From the NCBI GenBank assembly GCA_001899255.1, contig MKVX01000018.1, positions 62,001-126,000 of the forward strand: DNA of 64,000 nt, read 5' to 3'. Every line of letters starts with the position of its first letter. The first letter of the stretch is position 1. The translations under genes were made by a program, and so were the position numbers. Origin of the DNA: Rhizobiales bacterium 62-47. GTDB taxonomy: Bacteria; Pseudomonadota; Alphaproteobacteria; Rhizobiales; Xanthobacteraceae. Of the stretch, positions 28,257 to 36,234 are shown piece by piece. The notes beneath the pieces were generated by a model. The model did no database searches, had not been told where the DNA came from, and saw only the letters and a program-made list of their open reading frames with translations.

Positions 28257-28694
28257 TCAGGCGCGCGGCGGGCGGGCGCGGAACACGACGAAGTTGCTCA
28301 TCGCGAAGTTGACGGCGAAGCCGGCGAGAATCGAGATCAACTTCGCCACCATCACCGGCAGCGAGTGCGACAGCACGACCAGCGTCGTCGTCGTGGCGAT
28401 CACACCAAGCACGCCCGAGGCAACGAAGGTGAAATAATCCTTGCGGCGAAGCACGCGGCCGCTTTCGGCGCGGAACGTCGTCAGCGTATTCACCACGTAC
28501 GAACCCGACACCGCCACCAGCCATGCCACGACGTTCGATGCAATCGGCGGCAGCTTGAAGTACTCGTAGGCCAGCATGAACACGCCGAAATCGACCACGG
28601 TATTGCCGAGCCCGACCAGCGCAAAGCTGGCCATCTTCAGCGTCGTGGCGCGGGAGCGCCAGGCTTCGGCAAGACGTCTGAAAAGCGAATTCAT
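28257..28694 (-). CDS. GtrA family membrane protein
   Basis: About 145 residues, four membrane segments, with the GtrA pattern: FALVGLGNTVVDFGVFMLAYEY, then SYVVNTLTTFR, then a last helix ending NFAMSNFVVFRAR. The longer frame (to 28823) has a poor N-terminus, so I use ATG 28694. It is convergent with the AGE-family gene (16-base gap) and divergent from ManC. A role in moving a polyprenyl-linked sugar is likely; the partner transferase is not adjacent. Confidence 0.78.
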   Translation of the reverse strand: MNSLFRRLAEAWRSRATTLKMASFALVGLGNTVVDFGVFMLAYEYFKLPPIASNVVAWLVAVSGSYVVNTLTTFRAESGRVLRRKDYFTFVASGVLGVIATTTTLVVLSHSLPVMVAKLISILAGFAVNFAMSNFVVFRARPPRA

Positions 28695-28908
28695 TGGCGT
28701 GTCGAAATTCCAGGGACCAGTTGTGATAACAAAATTGCCGGTGGGCGTCTGGTGAATAATCGCCGGCGATCCGGCCCTTTCGGTGCCGATTCGGCGCCGG
28801 ATTAGCCCGTCGCGGCCGGGCAATCAATATTGGCTTCCGGAACCCGATGCGATAGAAGGGCGCAAACCTGACCTCGGGCGCCGGGTTGCCTCCACTTGCG
28901 GGAAAAGT

Positions 28909-30321
28909 ATGTCGGATCGCATTGTTCCCCTGATCATGTGCGGTGGGGCAGGGACGCGGCTGTGGCCGCTATCGCGCGAGGGACGCCCGAAGCAGTTCAT
29001 CAGCCTGTTCGGCAAGCGCTCGACGTTCCAGGACACGCTGCTGCGGGTGGCCGACGAGCGGCTGTTCGAGCGGCCGATCGTGGTTACCGGCGCAGCGTAC
29101 CGCTTCATGGTGCTGGAACAACTGGCCGAACTCGGCATGCAGGCCGACATCCTGCTCGAGTCCGCGCGACGAGATTCCGGGCCGGCGATTGCGGCTGGGG
29201 CGGCCTTTGCCGCGAAGCGCGCCGGCGATGCCGTACTGCTGGCGCTGGCTGCCGATCACGTGGTCAGGGACACACCCGCGTTCATTGCGGCTTGCGAGAT
29301 GTCGCTGGGCGTCGCGACTGCGGGGCGCATCGTGACCTTTGGCGTTCAGCCCGAACACCCCGCCACCAACTACGGTTACATCTCTCCGGGTGAGGTCATC
29401 GATGGCCCCGTGCGGTCGGTCGCGCGATTTGTCGAGAAGCCGGATGCGGCAACCGCGGCGCGCTACGTCGAGGACGGTTATCTCTGGAACAGCGGCAACT
29501 TCATGTTCCGCGCCGATGTGCTGCTGGCGGAATATCGCGCCGTCGATGCGGCGAGCGTCGATGCGGTGGAGCGCGCCGTCGATCTGGCGCAGCGCGATCT
29601 CGCCTTCGTCAATCTCGATCAAGCTGCCTTTGAAAGCGCGACACCGATTTCGATCGACTACGCGGTGATGGAGAAGACGACGCGGGCGGCGGTGATCCCG
29701 GTTTCGTTCGGCTGGTCGGATGTCGGCTCGTGGCACGCGGTCTGGGAGTTGTCGGAAAAGGATGCGCAGGGCAATGCCGCGCGCGGCCCGGCGGTGTTCG
29801 ACAATTCGCATAATTGCAACGTCGCAAGCGACGGCGCGGTGGTTGCGCTCGAAGGCGTCGACGATCTGGTCGTGGCCTCGACGCAGGATGCGGTGCTGGT
29901 CGCGCGGCAGTCGGACCCCGATGGGTTGAAGCGTCTGGTGGCGAAGCTGAAGGTCGCCGCGCCGAAGGTGACGGCGGAGCATCTGCGTGTGCATCGGCCG
30001 TGGGGCTCGTATCAATCGCTCGACAACGGCGAGCGGCATCAGGTCAAGCGCATTGTCGTCAAGGCCGGTGGTCGTTTGTCGTTGCAGAAGCATCACCATC
30101 GCTCGGAGCACTGGGTGGTGGTGCGTGGAGCCGCCTTGGTAACGCTGAACGGCGCGGAGAAAATCGTTCACGAAAACGAGTCGATCTACATCCCGATCGG
30201 CGCTGAGCACCGGCTGGAAAATCCCGGCAAGATTCCGCTCGAACTGATCGAGGTCCAGACCGGAAGCTATCTCGGCGAGGACGACATCATTCGCATCGAG
30301 GATGACTACCGGCGGTCTTGA
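28909..30321 (+). CDS. manC: bifunctional mannose-1-phosphate guanylyltransferase / mannose-6-phosphate isomerase
   Basis: Type II phosphomannose isomerase/GMP. The N-terminal nucleotidyltransferase has IMCGGAGTRLWPLSREGRPKQF at residues 8-29 and FVEKPD near 175; the C-terminal cupin has HRPWGSYQSLDNGERHQVKR near 363 and the metal-binding QKHHHRSEHWVVVRG near 396. It forms GDP-mannose. ATG 28909 has GGAAAAG upstream. With the AGE-family gene it may close the fructose-6-P to GDP-mannose path. It ends the polysaccharide region. Confidence 0.95.
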   Translation: MSDRIVPLIMCGGAGTRLWPLSREGRPKQFISLFGKRSTFQDTLLRVADERLFERPIVVTGAAYRFMVLEQLAELGMQADILLESARRDSGPAIAAGAAFAAKRAGDAVLLALAADHVVRDTPAFIAACEMSLGVATAGRIVTFGVQPEHPATNYGYISPGEVIDGPVRSVARFVEKPDAATAARYVEDGYLWNSGNFMFRADVLLAEYRAVDAASVDAVERAVDLAQRDLAFVNLDQAAFESATPISIDYAVMEKTTRAAVIPVSFGWSDVGSWHAVWELSEKDAQGNAARGPAVFDNSHNCNVASDGAVVALEGVDDLVVASTQDAVLVARQSDPDGLKRLVAKLKVAAPKVTAEHLRVHRPWGSYQSLDNGERHQVKRIVVKAGGRLSLQKHHHRSEHWVVVRGAALVTLNGAEKIVHENESIYIPIGAEHRLENPGKIPLELIEVQTGSYLGEDDIIRIEDDYRRS

Positions 30322-30447
30322 TCAGGCGTAGGATTGCCGGTTTCCGCAGTAAAGCTGCGACGATGTGGATATCAGAATGATGATTTGGGCATCAAGTTAG
30401 CTTCACACGAACACGGTCAATCCGGGGCGCGAGCTTTTTGCGAGCGA

Positions 30448-30489
30448 GCCCGGAATCCATAACCACCGCAGGGCGTATGGATTCCGGGC
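30448..30489. repeat. 14-bp perfect inverted repeat after manC
   Basis: GCCCGGAATCCATA at 30448-30461 pairs exactly with TATGGATTCCGGGC at 30476-30489, with a 14-base loop. CCCGGAATGACGG follows at 30511-30523. It lies in the 242-base gap between convergent manC and the CoA ligase. No U-run follows, so it resembles a REP-type intergenic element more than a terminator. Confidence 0.75.
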
Positions 30490-30563
30490 CTGCGCGTGAA
30501 GAACGCGCATCCCGGAATGACGGCGGTATGTTGGATTGTGCGTCGGTTCAATCGGAAATGAAT

Positions 30564-31793
30564 CTAACTGCCGCGCTCGTCGGTGATGACCTTGCCGTCG
30601 TTCGGCAACGATCCGGGAGCGACCAGTTCGACCTTCCCGCCAAGCTTGGTGACCGCGCGCAGCGTCGCGGCTGCCGCATCATTCAGAGCCGAGGTTGCAT
30701 TTGCGGTTTCCGCCTTCAGTGTCATCGCGTCGGACTCGCCGTCGCGGGTGACGACCAGCCGCAAACGTCCGAGCTCCGGGTGGCGCTTGCCGACTTCCGC
30801 CACCTGTTCGGGTCGCACGAACATGCCCTTGACCTTGGTGGTCTGATCGGCGCGGCCCATCCAGCCTTTGATCCGCATGTTGGTGCGGCCGCAGGCGCTG
30901 GCGCCGGGCAGGGCAGCGCTCAGGTCGCCCAGCGCCAGCCGGATCCACGGATGATGCGGATTGAGCGAGGTGACGACGATCTCGCCGACATCGCCCTCGG
31001 GCACCGGATCGCCGGTGCCGGGCCGAACGATCTCGACAATCAGCCCCTCGTTCACGGTCATGCCTTGCCGCGCCGGGGTCTCGAACGCCAGCAGGCCGAG
31101 GTCGGCTGTGCCGAAGGCCTGATAGGCGTCGATGCCGCGCGCCTTGATTTCAGCCTGTAGTGAGGGTGGGAACGCCGCGCCAGAGACCACTGCGCGCTTG
31201 AGCGAGGAGATGTCGCGGCCGCTGCTGGCGCCGTTGTCGAGCAAAATCTTGAGGAAGTCCGGAGTCCCGGCATAGGCGGTGGGCCGATAGGCCTCGATCA
31301 GTTCGAACTGCTGTTCGGTGTTGCCCGGACCAGCGGGGATCACGGCGCAGCCCAGCGCCCGCGCGGCGGAATCGAAGATGAAGCCGCCCGGGGTGAGGTG
31401 ATAGCTGAAGGTGTTGAGCAGCACGTCGCCGGGGCGCAGCCCGGCAGCGAACAGCGCCCGCGCGCTGCTCCAGGAATCCAGCTCGGCCGACTGCGGTTCG
31501 AAGATCGGTCCCGGGGAGGTGAACAGTCGCCCGAACGAGCCGATTGGCGTCGTCACCAGGCCGCCAAACGGCAGCGCGGCCTTATGCAGCGCCGGCAGTT
31601 CGGATTTGCGCAGCACCGGCAATTGCGCCAGCGCGGCGCGGCTGGTGACGCTGGCCGGATCGATGCCCTTTAGACGCTCGGCGTAGGCCGGTGCAGCCAT
31701 TGCCGCGCGCAGCACGCTTGGCAGCCGACCGAACAGTTCGGCCTCGCGTTCGGCGGTTGAGCGGGTTTCAAGGGCGTCGTAGTGATCGGTCAT
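30564..31793 (-). CDS. PaaK-like AMP-forming CoA ligase
   Basis: A ~409-residue member of the phenylacetate-CoA ligase family. Features: LPVLRKSELPALH near residue 65, FNTFSYHLTPGGF in the N-terminal nucleotide region, YAGTPDFLKILLDNG, VSGAAFPPSL, AYQAFGTADLGLLAFE (adenylate-binding region) and a compact C-terminal domain. It activates a carboxylic acid, probably aromatic, to its CoA thioester. ATG 31793 is chosen because the longer frame runs into a repeat element. It is the distal gene of the minus-strand Liv operon, about 150 bases after livF. Confidence 0.82.
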   Translation of the reverse strand: MTDHYDALETRSTAEREAELFGRLPSVLRAAMAAPAYAERLKGIDPASVTSRAALAQLPVLRKSELPALHKAALPFGGLVTTPIGSFGRLFTSPGPIFEPQSAELDSWSSARALFAAGLRPGDVLLNTFSYHLTPGGFIFDSAARALGCAVIPAGPGNTEQQFELIEAYRPTAYAGTPDFLKILLDNGASSGRDISSLKRAVVSGAAFPPSLQAEIKARGIDAYQAFGTADLGLLAFETPARQGMTVNEGLIVEIVRPGTGDPVPEGDVGEIVVTSLNPHHPWIRLALGDLSAALPGASACGRTNMRIKGWMGRADQTTKVKGMFVRPEQVAEVGKRHPELGRLRLVVTRDGESDAMTLKAETANATSALNDAAAATLRAVTKLGGKVELVAPGSLPNDGKVITDERGS

Positions 31794-31816
31794 AGGGCGG
31801 CCTGCATTATTGCGAG

Positions 31817-31922
31817 CCGTCACCCCGAGGAGCGCGCTTTCGCGCGCCTCGAAGGGCGGCGGCGTTGATTGAAGCGCATCCTTCGAGGCTCGCCGCAACG
31901 CGGCTCGCACCTCAGGATGACG
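31817..31922. repeat. palindromic intergenic repeat (CGTCATCCTGAGG family), copy 1
   Basis: CCGTCACCCCGAGG at the left end pairs imperfectly with CCTCAGGATGACG at the right end; inner arms pair CGAAGG/CCTTCG and GCGAGCC/GGCTCGC. It lies between livF and the PaaK-like gene within the operon. A second member of the same family is at 46848-46960. Such elements may stabilise upstream mRNA or terminate partly. Confidence 0.7.
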
Positions 31923-31943
31923 CCATTCCTTGTCGATCCGTTC

Positions 31944-32786
31944 TCACAGCCAGCGCTTGCGGCGCTTGAAGCTCTTCAGGTTCTTGAAGCTCTTGCGCTG
32001 GTCGCCGGCGCCGCCAAGGTAGAATTCCTTCACGTCCTCGTTGTCGCGCAGTTCGTCGGCAGTGCCGTCGAGCACCACCTTGCCTTGCTCCATAATGTAG
32101 CCGTGGCTGGCCACCGAGAGCGCGGCGCGGGCGTTCTGTTCGACAAGGAGGATGGTGACGCCGAGGTCGCGATTGATCTGGCGGATGATGGCGAAAACTT
32201 CCTTCACTAGCAGCGGCGAGAGACCCATCGACGGCTCGTCCATCAGGATCATCTTGGGGCGCGCCATCATGGCGCGGCCGATTGCCAGCATCTGCTGTTC
32301 GCCGCCGGAGAGATAACCGGCGAGGCCGGTGCGCTCCTTCAGGCGGGGGAAATATTTGAACACCATGTCGATGTCGTCGTTCACGCCGCTGTCGCTGCGG
32401 GTGAAAGCGCCGAGCCGCAGGTTCTCCAGCGTCGTCATGTCGGCGATGATGCGGCGGCCTTCCATCACCTGGAAGATTCCGCGACGGACGATCTGGTCCG
32501 GATCGATGCCGTTGATGCGCTCACCGTCGAAGATGATTTCGCCGCGAGTCACTTCGCCTTCTTCGGTCTTGAGCAGGCCGGAGATCGCCTTCAGCGTCGT
32601 CGATTTTCCGGCGCCGTTGGCGCCGAGCAGCGCGACGATGGCGCCCTTGGGCACGTCGATCGAAAGACCGCGCAGCACCAGGATCACCTTGTCGTACACC
32701 ACCTCGATGTTACGCGCCGACAGCAGCGGCGCGGTCTGTTTCGAAGTCGTCGGTTGTGCGTCGGAGTGAAGCGATGGCTGCATCAT
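31944..32786 (-). CDS. livF: branched-chain amino acid-type ABC transporter ATP-binding protein
   Basis: A LivF-type ATPase of 280 residues: Walker A GANGAGKST near residue 54, signature LSGGEQQMLAIGRA near 161, Walker B MILMDEPSMGLSP, and the switch His region VEQNARAAL. The C-terminus is unusually basic (KSFKNLKSFKRRKRW). ATG 32786 is used; a longer frame upstream crosses a hairpin array. It would energise the LivHM permeases of this operon. Confidence 0.92.
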   Translation of the reverse strand: MMQPSLHSDAQPTTSKQTAPLLSARNIEVVYDKVILVLRGLSIDVPKGAIVALLGANGAGKSTTLKAISGLLKTEEGEVTRGEIIFDGERINGIDPDQIVRRGIFQVMEGRRIIADMTTLENLRLGAFTRSDSGVNDDIDMVFKYFPRLKERTGLAGYLSGGEQQMLAIGRAMMARPKMILMDEPSMGLSPLLVKEVFAIIRQINRDLGVTILLVEQNARAALSVASHGYIMEQGKVVLDGTADELRDNEDVKEFYLGGAGDQRKSFKNLKSFKRRKRWL

Positions 32787-32811
32787 GTCGGCCCTTGCCG
32801 GTTGTCGAGGT

Positions 32812-32904
32812 GACCTCCCCTTGGAAAGGGGAGGTCGATTTGCGAAGCAAATCGGGTGGGGATCACGTACCCCCACCCCGACCCTCCCCCTTGCAGGGGG
32901 AGGG
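32812..32904. repeat. array of four adjacent hairpins between the SBP and livF genes
   Basis: Four consecutive perfect inverted repeats: GACCTCCCC/GGGGAGGTC (32812-32836), GATTTGC/GCAAATC (32837-32853), GGGTGGGG/CCCCACCC (32854-32878) and CCCTCCCCC/GGGGGAGGG (32882-32904). They sit directly after the binding-protein stop codon on the transcribed strand. This layout suits 3'-end protection of the binding-protein mRNA, giving it a higher level than livF. Confidence 0.85.
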
Positions 32905-32911
32905 AGTTCAA

Positions 32912-34192
32912 TCACCAGCCGAGCCACTCCGCCTTGCGCGGCAGGTCGACGGTCTTCACCTTGTCGAGCTTGATGGTGCCCTTGGCCATCAGGTCGTTGA
33001 GGTCGCCCTCGGTCGAACCGGAGACCTTGGAGCGATACAGGTCGACCTTCAGGGTCGGGCGGTGGTCCTTGTCGGTCCAGGTGGACGGAACGCAGACGCC
33101 TTCCATGCCGGCCGGCACCCAGTCCTTCTTCTGGTAGAAGCCCTTGGCGACGTTCTCGCCGGTCACGCCGCCATTCTTGGAGGCCCACTCGATGGCTTCC
33201 TTCATGTAAAGCGCGGTGCAGACCGCGGCGACGTAGTGCACCGGTCGATAGACCTTGCCGGTCGGGTCGGACATTTTGGAGATTTCCACGACCGTCTTCA
33301 TGCCCGGTGCGTTGCCGCCCCAGCCGACTGCGGTACGCAGCGGGAAGACGACGCCGTCGGCAGCGTCACCCGCGGCCTTGGCGGCGTTCTCATCCATGCC
33401 CCAGACGTTGCTGAGGAATTGCACGTCGACGCCGGCTGTCTTGCAGGCCTTCATTACCGAGATGTTGGAGGCCGCCGTGTTGCCGAGATAGGCGTAGTTG
33501 GCGCCGGAGCTCTTCAGGCTGAGGCACTGGGCGCTGTAGTCGCCCGGCGTCAGCGCGAACACCAGCGGCGGCAGCACTTCGAAGCCCAGTTCCTTGGCCA
33601 GCGCTTCGCCAGCAGCCTTCGGCGCGTTCGGGTAGGGGTGGTTGGCGCCCATATGGACGAACTTCGGCGCGCCGGTCTTGCCCTTGGCCTTCCAGTCTTC
33701 CGCCGCCCAGGTCAGTTCGGCACGCAGCGCATCGGAGTAGCTCGGGCCATAGAAGAAGTTGTACGGCGCGGCCTTGGCCTTGCCGCCGGCACCGGTGGGA
33801 TCGCTCAGCGCGGCTGCGTAGGAGCCGGAGATGTCGGGGATCTTGTCCTGCGCGACGAAGCCGGTCAGCGCTTCGGTATCCGCCGTGCCCCAGCCCATGA
33901 TGGCGGAGACCTTCTCGGCGCCCGACCACTTCTTGTATTGCGCGATGGCGCGCGGCACCTGATAGCCGTAGTCGACGCTGTCGAGGTCGACCTTGACGCC
34001 GTTGATGCCGCCGTTCTTGTTGATCCAGGCGAAGGTGTCGACAATTGCGTGGCCATAGGGCGTGCCGACGTCGGATGTGCCGCCGGAGTAATCCGCGAGA
34101 TGTCCGATCTTGATCGCCGACTGCGCCATCGCAGCCGTACCGCTGAGCAGCAACATCGCTGCGGCGGTCCCTAGCAGGGTCTTCATCGTCAT
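32912..34192 (-). CDS. livK: ABC transporter substrate-binding protein (Peripla_BP_6)
   Basis: A periplasmic binding protein of about 426 residues. The signal peptide is KTLLGTAAAMLLLSGTAAMAQ, followed by IKIGHLADYSGGTSDVGTPYG, a typical opening of type I Liv-binding proteins. Candidate starts are ATG 34198, 34192 and 34186; GGAGG lies eight bases before 34192, so I use that one. Two CoA ligases in the same operon suggest the ligand is a carboxylic acid, possibly aromatic or fatty, rather than an amino acid; this is inference. Confidence 0.9.
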   Translation of the reverse strand: MTMKTLLGTAAAMLLLSGTAAMAQSAIKIGHLADYSGGTSDVGTPYGHAIVDTFAWINKNGGINGVKVDLDSVDYGYQVPRAIAQYKKWSGAEKVSAIMGWGTADTEALTGFVAQDKIPDISGSYAAALSDPTGAGGKAKAAPYNFFYGPSYSDALRAELTWAAEDWKAKGKTGAPKFVHMGANHPYPNAPKAAGEALAKELGFEVLPPLVFALTPGDYSAQCLSLKSSGANYAYLGNTAASNISVMKACKTAGVDVQFLSNVWGMDENAAKAAGDAADGVVFPLRTAVGWGGNAPGMKTVVEISKMSDPTGKVYRPVHYVAAVCTALYMKEAIEWASKNGGVTGENVAKGFYQKKDWVPAGMEGVCVPSTWTDKDHRPTLKVDLYRSKVSGSTEGDLNDLMAKGTIKLDKVKTVDLPRKAEWLGW

Positions 34193-34247
34193 AAGCATAT
34201 CCTCCGGTTATTAGTTTTGAGGTCGTTATCGTCTGCCCGTCCTGACC

Positions 34248-35318
34248 TCAATGCGAGAACGGGTAGAGTTTCCAATAAGCCTTGATCTGATGCCAGCGGT
34301 GCGCGAGGCCATCCGGCTCGAACACCAGGAACACGATGATGATGACGCCGATGGCGATTTCGCGCAGGAAGGTGATGTTGGTCTTCAGCCCCAGCGCTTG
34401 ATCGATAGCGCCGCCGGCCAGCAGCGAACTGATCCATTCCATGACTTCCGGCAGCAGCACCACGAAGGCGGTGCCCATCAGCGTGCCCATGATCGAGCCG
34501 GTGCCGCCGATGATGATCATGGCGAGGAACAGGATTGAGCGTTCGATGCCGAAACCTTCGTACGACACCACGAGCTGATAGTGCGCATAGAGCGCGCCGC
34601 CGACGCCGGCGAAGAACGCCGCGACGCCGAACGACAGCGTGCGGTACTTGGTCAGGTTGATGCCCATGATCTCGGCGGAGAGATAATGGTCACGCACCGC
34701 CACCAGCGCGCGGCCATCGCGCGAGCGCATCATGTTGGTGACGAGCAGGAAGCACACCACGACGTAGGCCAGCACGACGTAGAAGTATTGCCGGTCGCCC
34801 TGGAAGACGTAGCCGAACAGCGAGAACGGTTCGGCCATCGCCGGCACCGAGCCACCGGAGAACCATTCGGCGCGGGCGAAGAAGTCGAGCAGGATGTACT
34901 GCGCCGCCAGCGTCGCGATCGCGAGGTAGAGGCCCTTGAGCCGCGCTGCGGGCAGGCCGAAGACGAGGCCGACCAGCGCCGTCACCACTCCCGACAGCGG
35001 AATGGCGAAGAATGCCGGCACGCCGATCTTGGTCGAGAGATAGGCAGAGGAGAACGCGCCGAACAGGAAGAACGCGGCGTGGCCGATCGAGATCTGGCCG
35101 GTGAACCCGACCAGCACGTTGAGGCCGAGCGCGGCGATGCCGTAGATGCCGATCTGGATCAGCAGGCTGAGCCAGTATTCGCTGAACAGATACGGTGCGA
35201 AGCAGATCAGTACGACGCTTGCGATGGCGACGTTGCGGCTGGTTACGGTGGGGAAGATGGTGGTGTCGACCGCGTAGGAGGTGCGGAAGTCGCCAGCGGG
35301 GATCATGGAGTTGGCCAT
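34248..35318 (-). CDS. livM: ABC transporter permease LivM type
   Basis: A 356-residue permease with about 10 membrane segments and the LivM signature GFTGQISIGHAAFFLFGAFSSAYL near residue 68, plus the EAA-like cytoplasmic loop around GVAAFFAGVGGALYAHY. It is the partner of LivH at 35325. The gap between the two genes is only six bases. It forms the inner-membrane channel of this transporter. Confidence 0.92.
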   Translation of the reverse strand: MANSMIPAGDFRTSYAVDTTIFPTVTSRNVAIASVVLICFAPYLFSEYWLSLLIQIGIYGIAALGLNVLVGFTGQISIGHAAFFLFGAFSSAYLSTKIGVPAFFAIPLSGVVTALVGLVFGLPAARLKGLYLAIATLAAQYILLDFFARAEWFSGGSVPAMAEPFSLFGYVFQGDRQYFYVVLAYVVVCFLLVTNMMRSRDGRALVAVRDHYLSAEIMGINLTKYRTLSFGVAAFFAGVGGALYAHYQLVVSYEGFGIERSILFLAMIIIGGTGSIMGTLMGTAFVVLLPEVMEWISSLLAGGAIDQALGLKTNITFLREIAIGVIIIVFLVFEPDGLAHRWHQIKAYWKLYPFSH

Positions 35319-35324
35319 TGTGAT

Positions 35325-36218
35325 TTACACCCGCTCGATGTCTTTGGTGCCGAACAAGCCGTAGGGCTTGATCATCAGGATGATGATGAGCACGTAGAAC
35401 GGCGCGACCTCATAGAGGTTGCCCCAGTGCAGATACTCGCCGTCAATGAACTGCGCGAAGTTTTCCAAAAGCCCGATGATGATGCCGCCGAGCACCGCGC
35501 CGCCGATGGAGTCGAGACCGCCGAGGATGGTCGCCGGAAACACCTTGATGCCGTAGATCGACAGCCCCGACGACACGCCGTTGACCACCGCGACGACGAC
35601 ACCGGCCACCGCCGACACCGTGGCGGAGATCGCCCACGACATCGCGAACACGTTCTTCACTGAGATGCCGAGCGATTGCGCTACCTGCTGATCGAACGCC
35701 GTGGCGCGCATCGCGAGTCCGTGTTTCGACGCCTGGAAGAACCACGCCATCGCCGCCATCATCGCCAGCGAGACGACGAGGCTCATGACGTAGACGGTCT
35801 GGATCTGCAATCCGAAGAAATCGACCGACTGGCTGGTGAAGATCGGCGGGAACGGCTGCGGGTTGACGCCGAAGATCCACTTCATCGCCGCCTGCAGCAC
35901 GGTGGACAGCGCAATCGTCACCATGATGACCGAGATGATCGGTTCGCCGATCATCGGGCGCAGGAACACCATCTGGATCAGGATGCCGAAGACGAACATG
36001 AAGATCATGGTGATCGGCATCGCGAAGTAGAACGGCACCTGATACTTCACCATCAGCGCCCAGCACACCCAGGCGCCGACCAGCAGCAATTCGCCCTGCG
36101 CGAAGTTGACGACCTGCGTGGCCTTGTAGATCAGCACGAACGACATCGCGACGACGCCGTAGAGCGTGCCGACCACGAGGCCGTTGACCAGAAGCTGGAT
36201 CAGAAGATGCGCGTTCAT
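35325..36218 (-). CDS. livH: ABC transporter permease LivH type
   Basis: A 297-residue permease with about eight membrane segments. N-terminal LLVNGLVVGTLYGVVAMSFVLIYKATQVVNFAQGELLLVGA is the LivH hallmark; the C-terminal FPATILGGLDSIGGAVLGG segment is the coupling region. It lies between the acyl-CoA synthetase gene (16-base gap) and livM. No odd features. Confidence 0.93.
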   Translation of the reverse strand: MNAHLLIQLLVNGLVVGTLYGVVAMSFVLIYKATQVVNFAQGELLLVGAWVCWALMVKYQVPFYFAMPITMIFMFVFGILIQMVFLRPMIGEPIISVIMVTIALSTVLQAAMKWIFGVNPQPFPPIFTSQSVDFFGLQIQTVYVMSLVVSLAMMAAMAWFFQASKHGLAMRATAFDQQVAQSLGISVKNVFAMSWAISATVSAVAGVVVAVVNGVSSGLSIYGIKVFPATILGGLDSIGGAVLGGIIIGLLENFAQFIDGEYLHWGNLYEVAPFYVLIIILMIKPYGLFGTKDIERV

Positions 36219-36234
36219 GGGCGGAAATTCTCTC

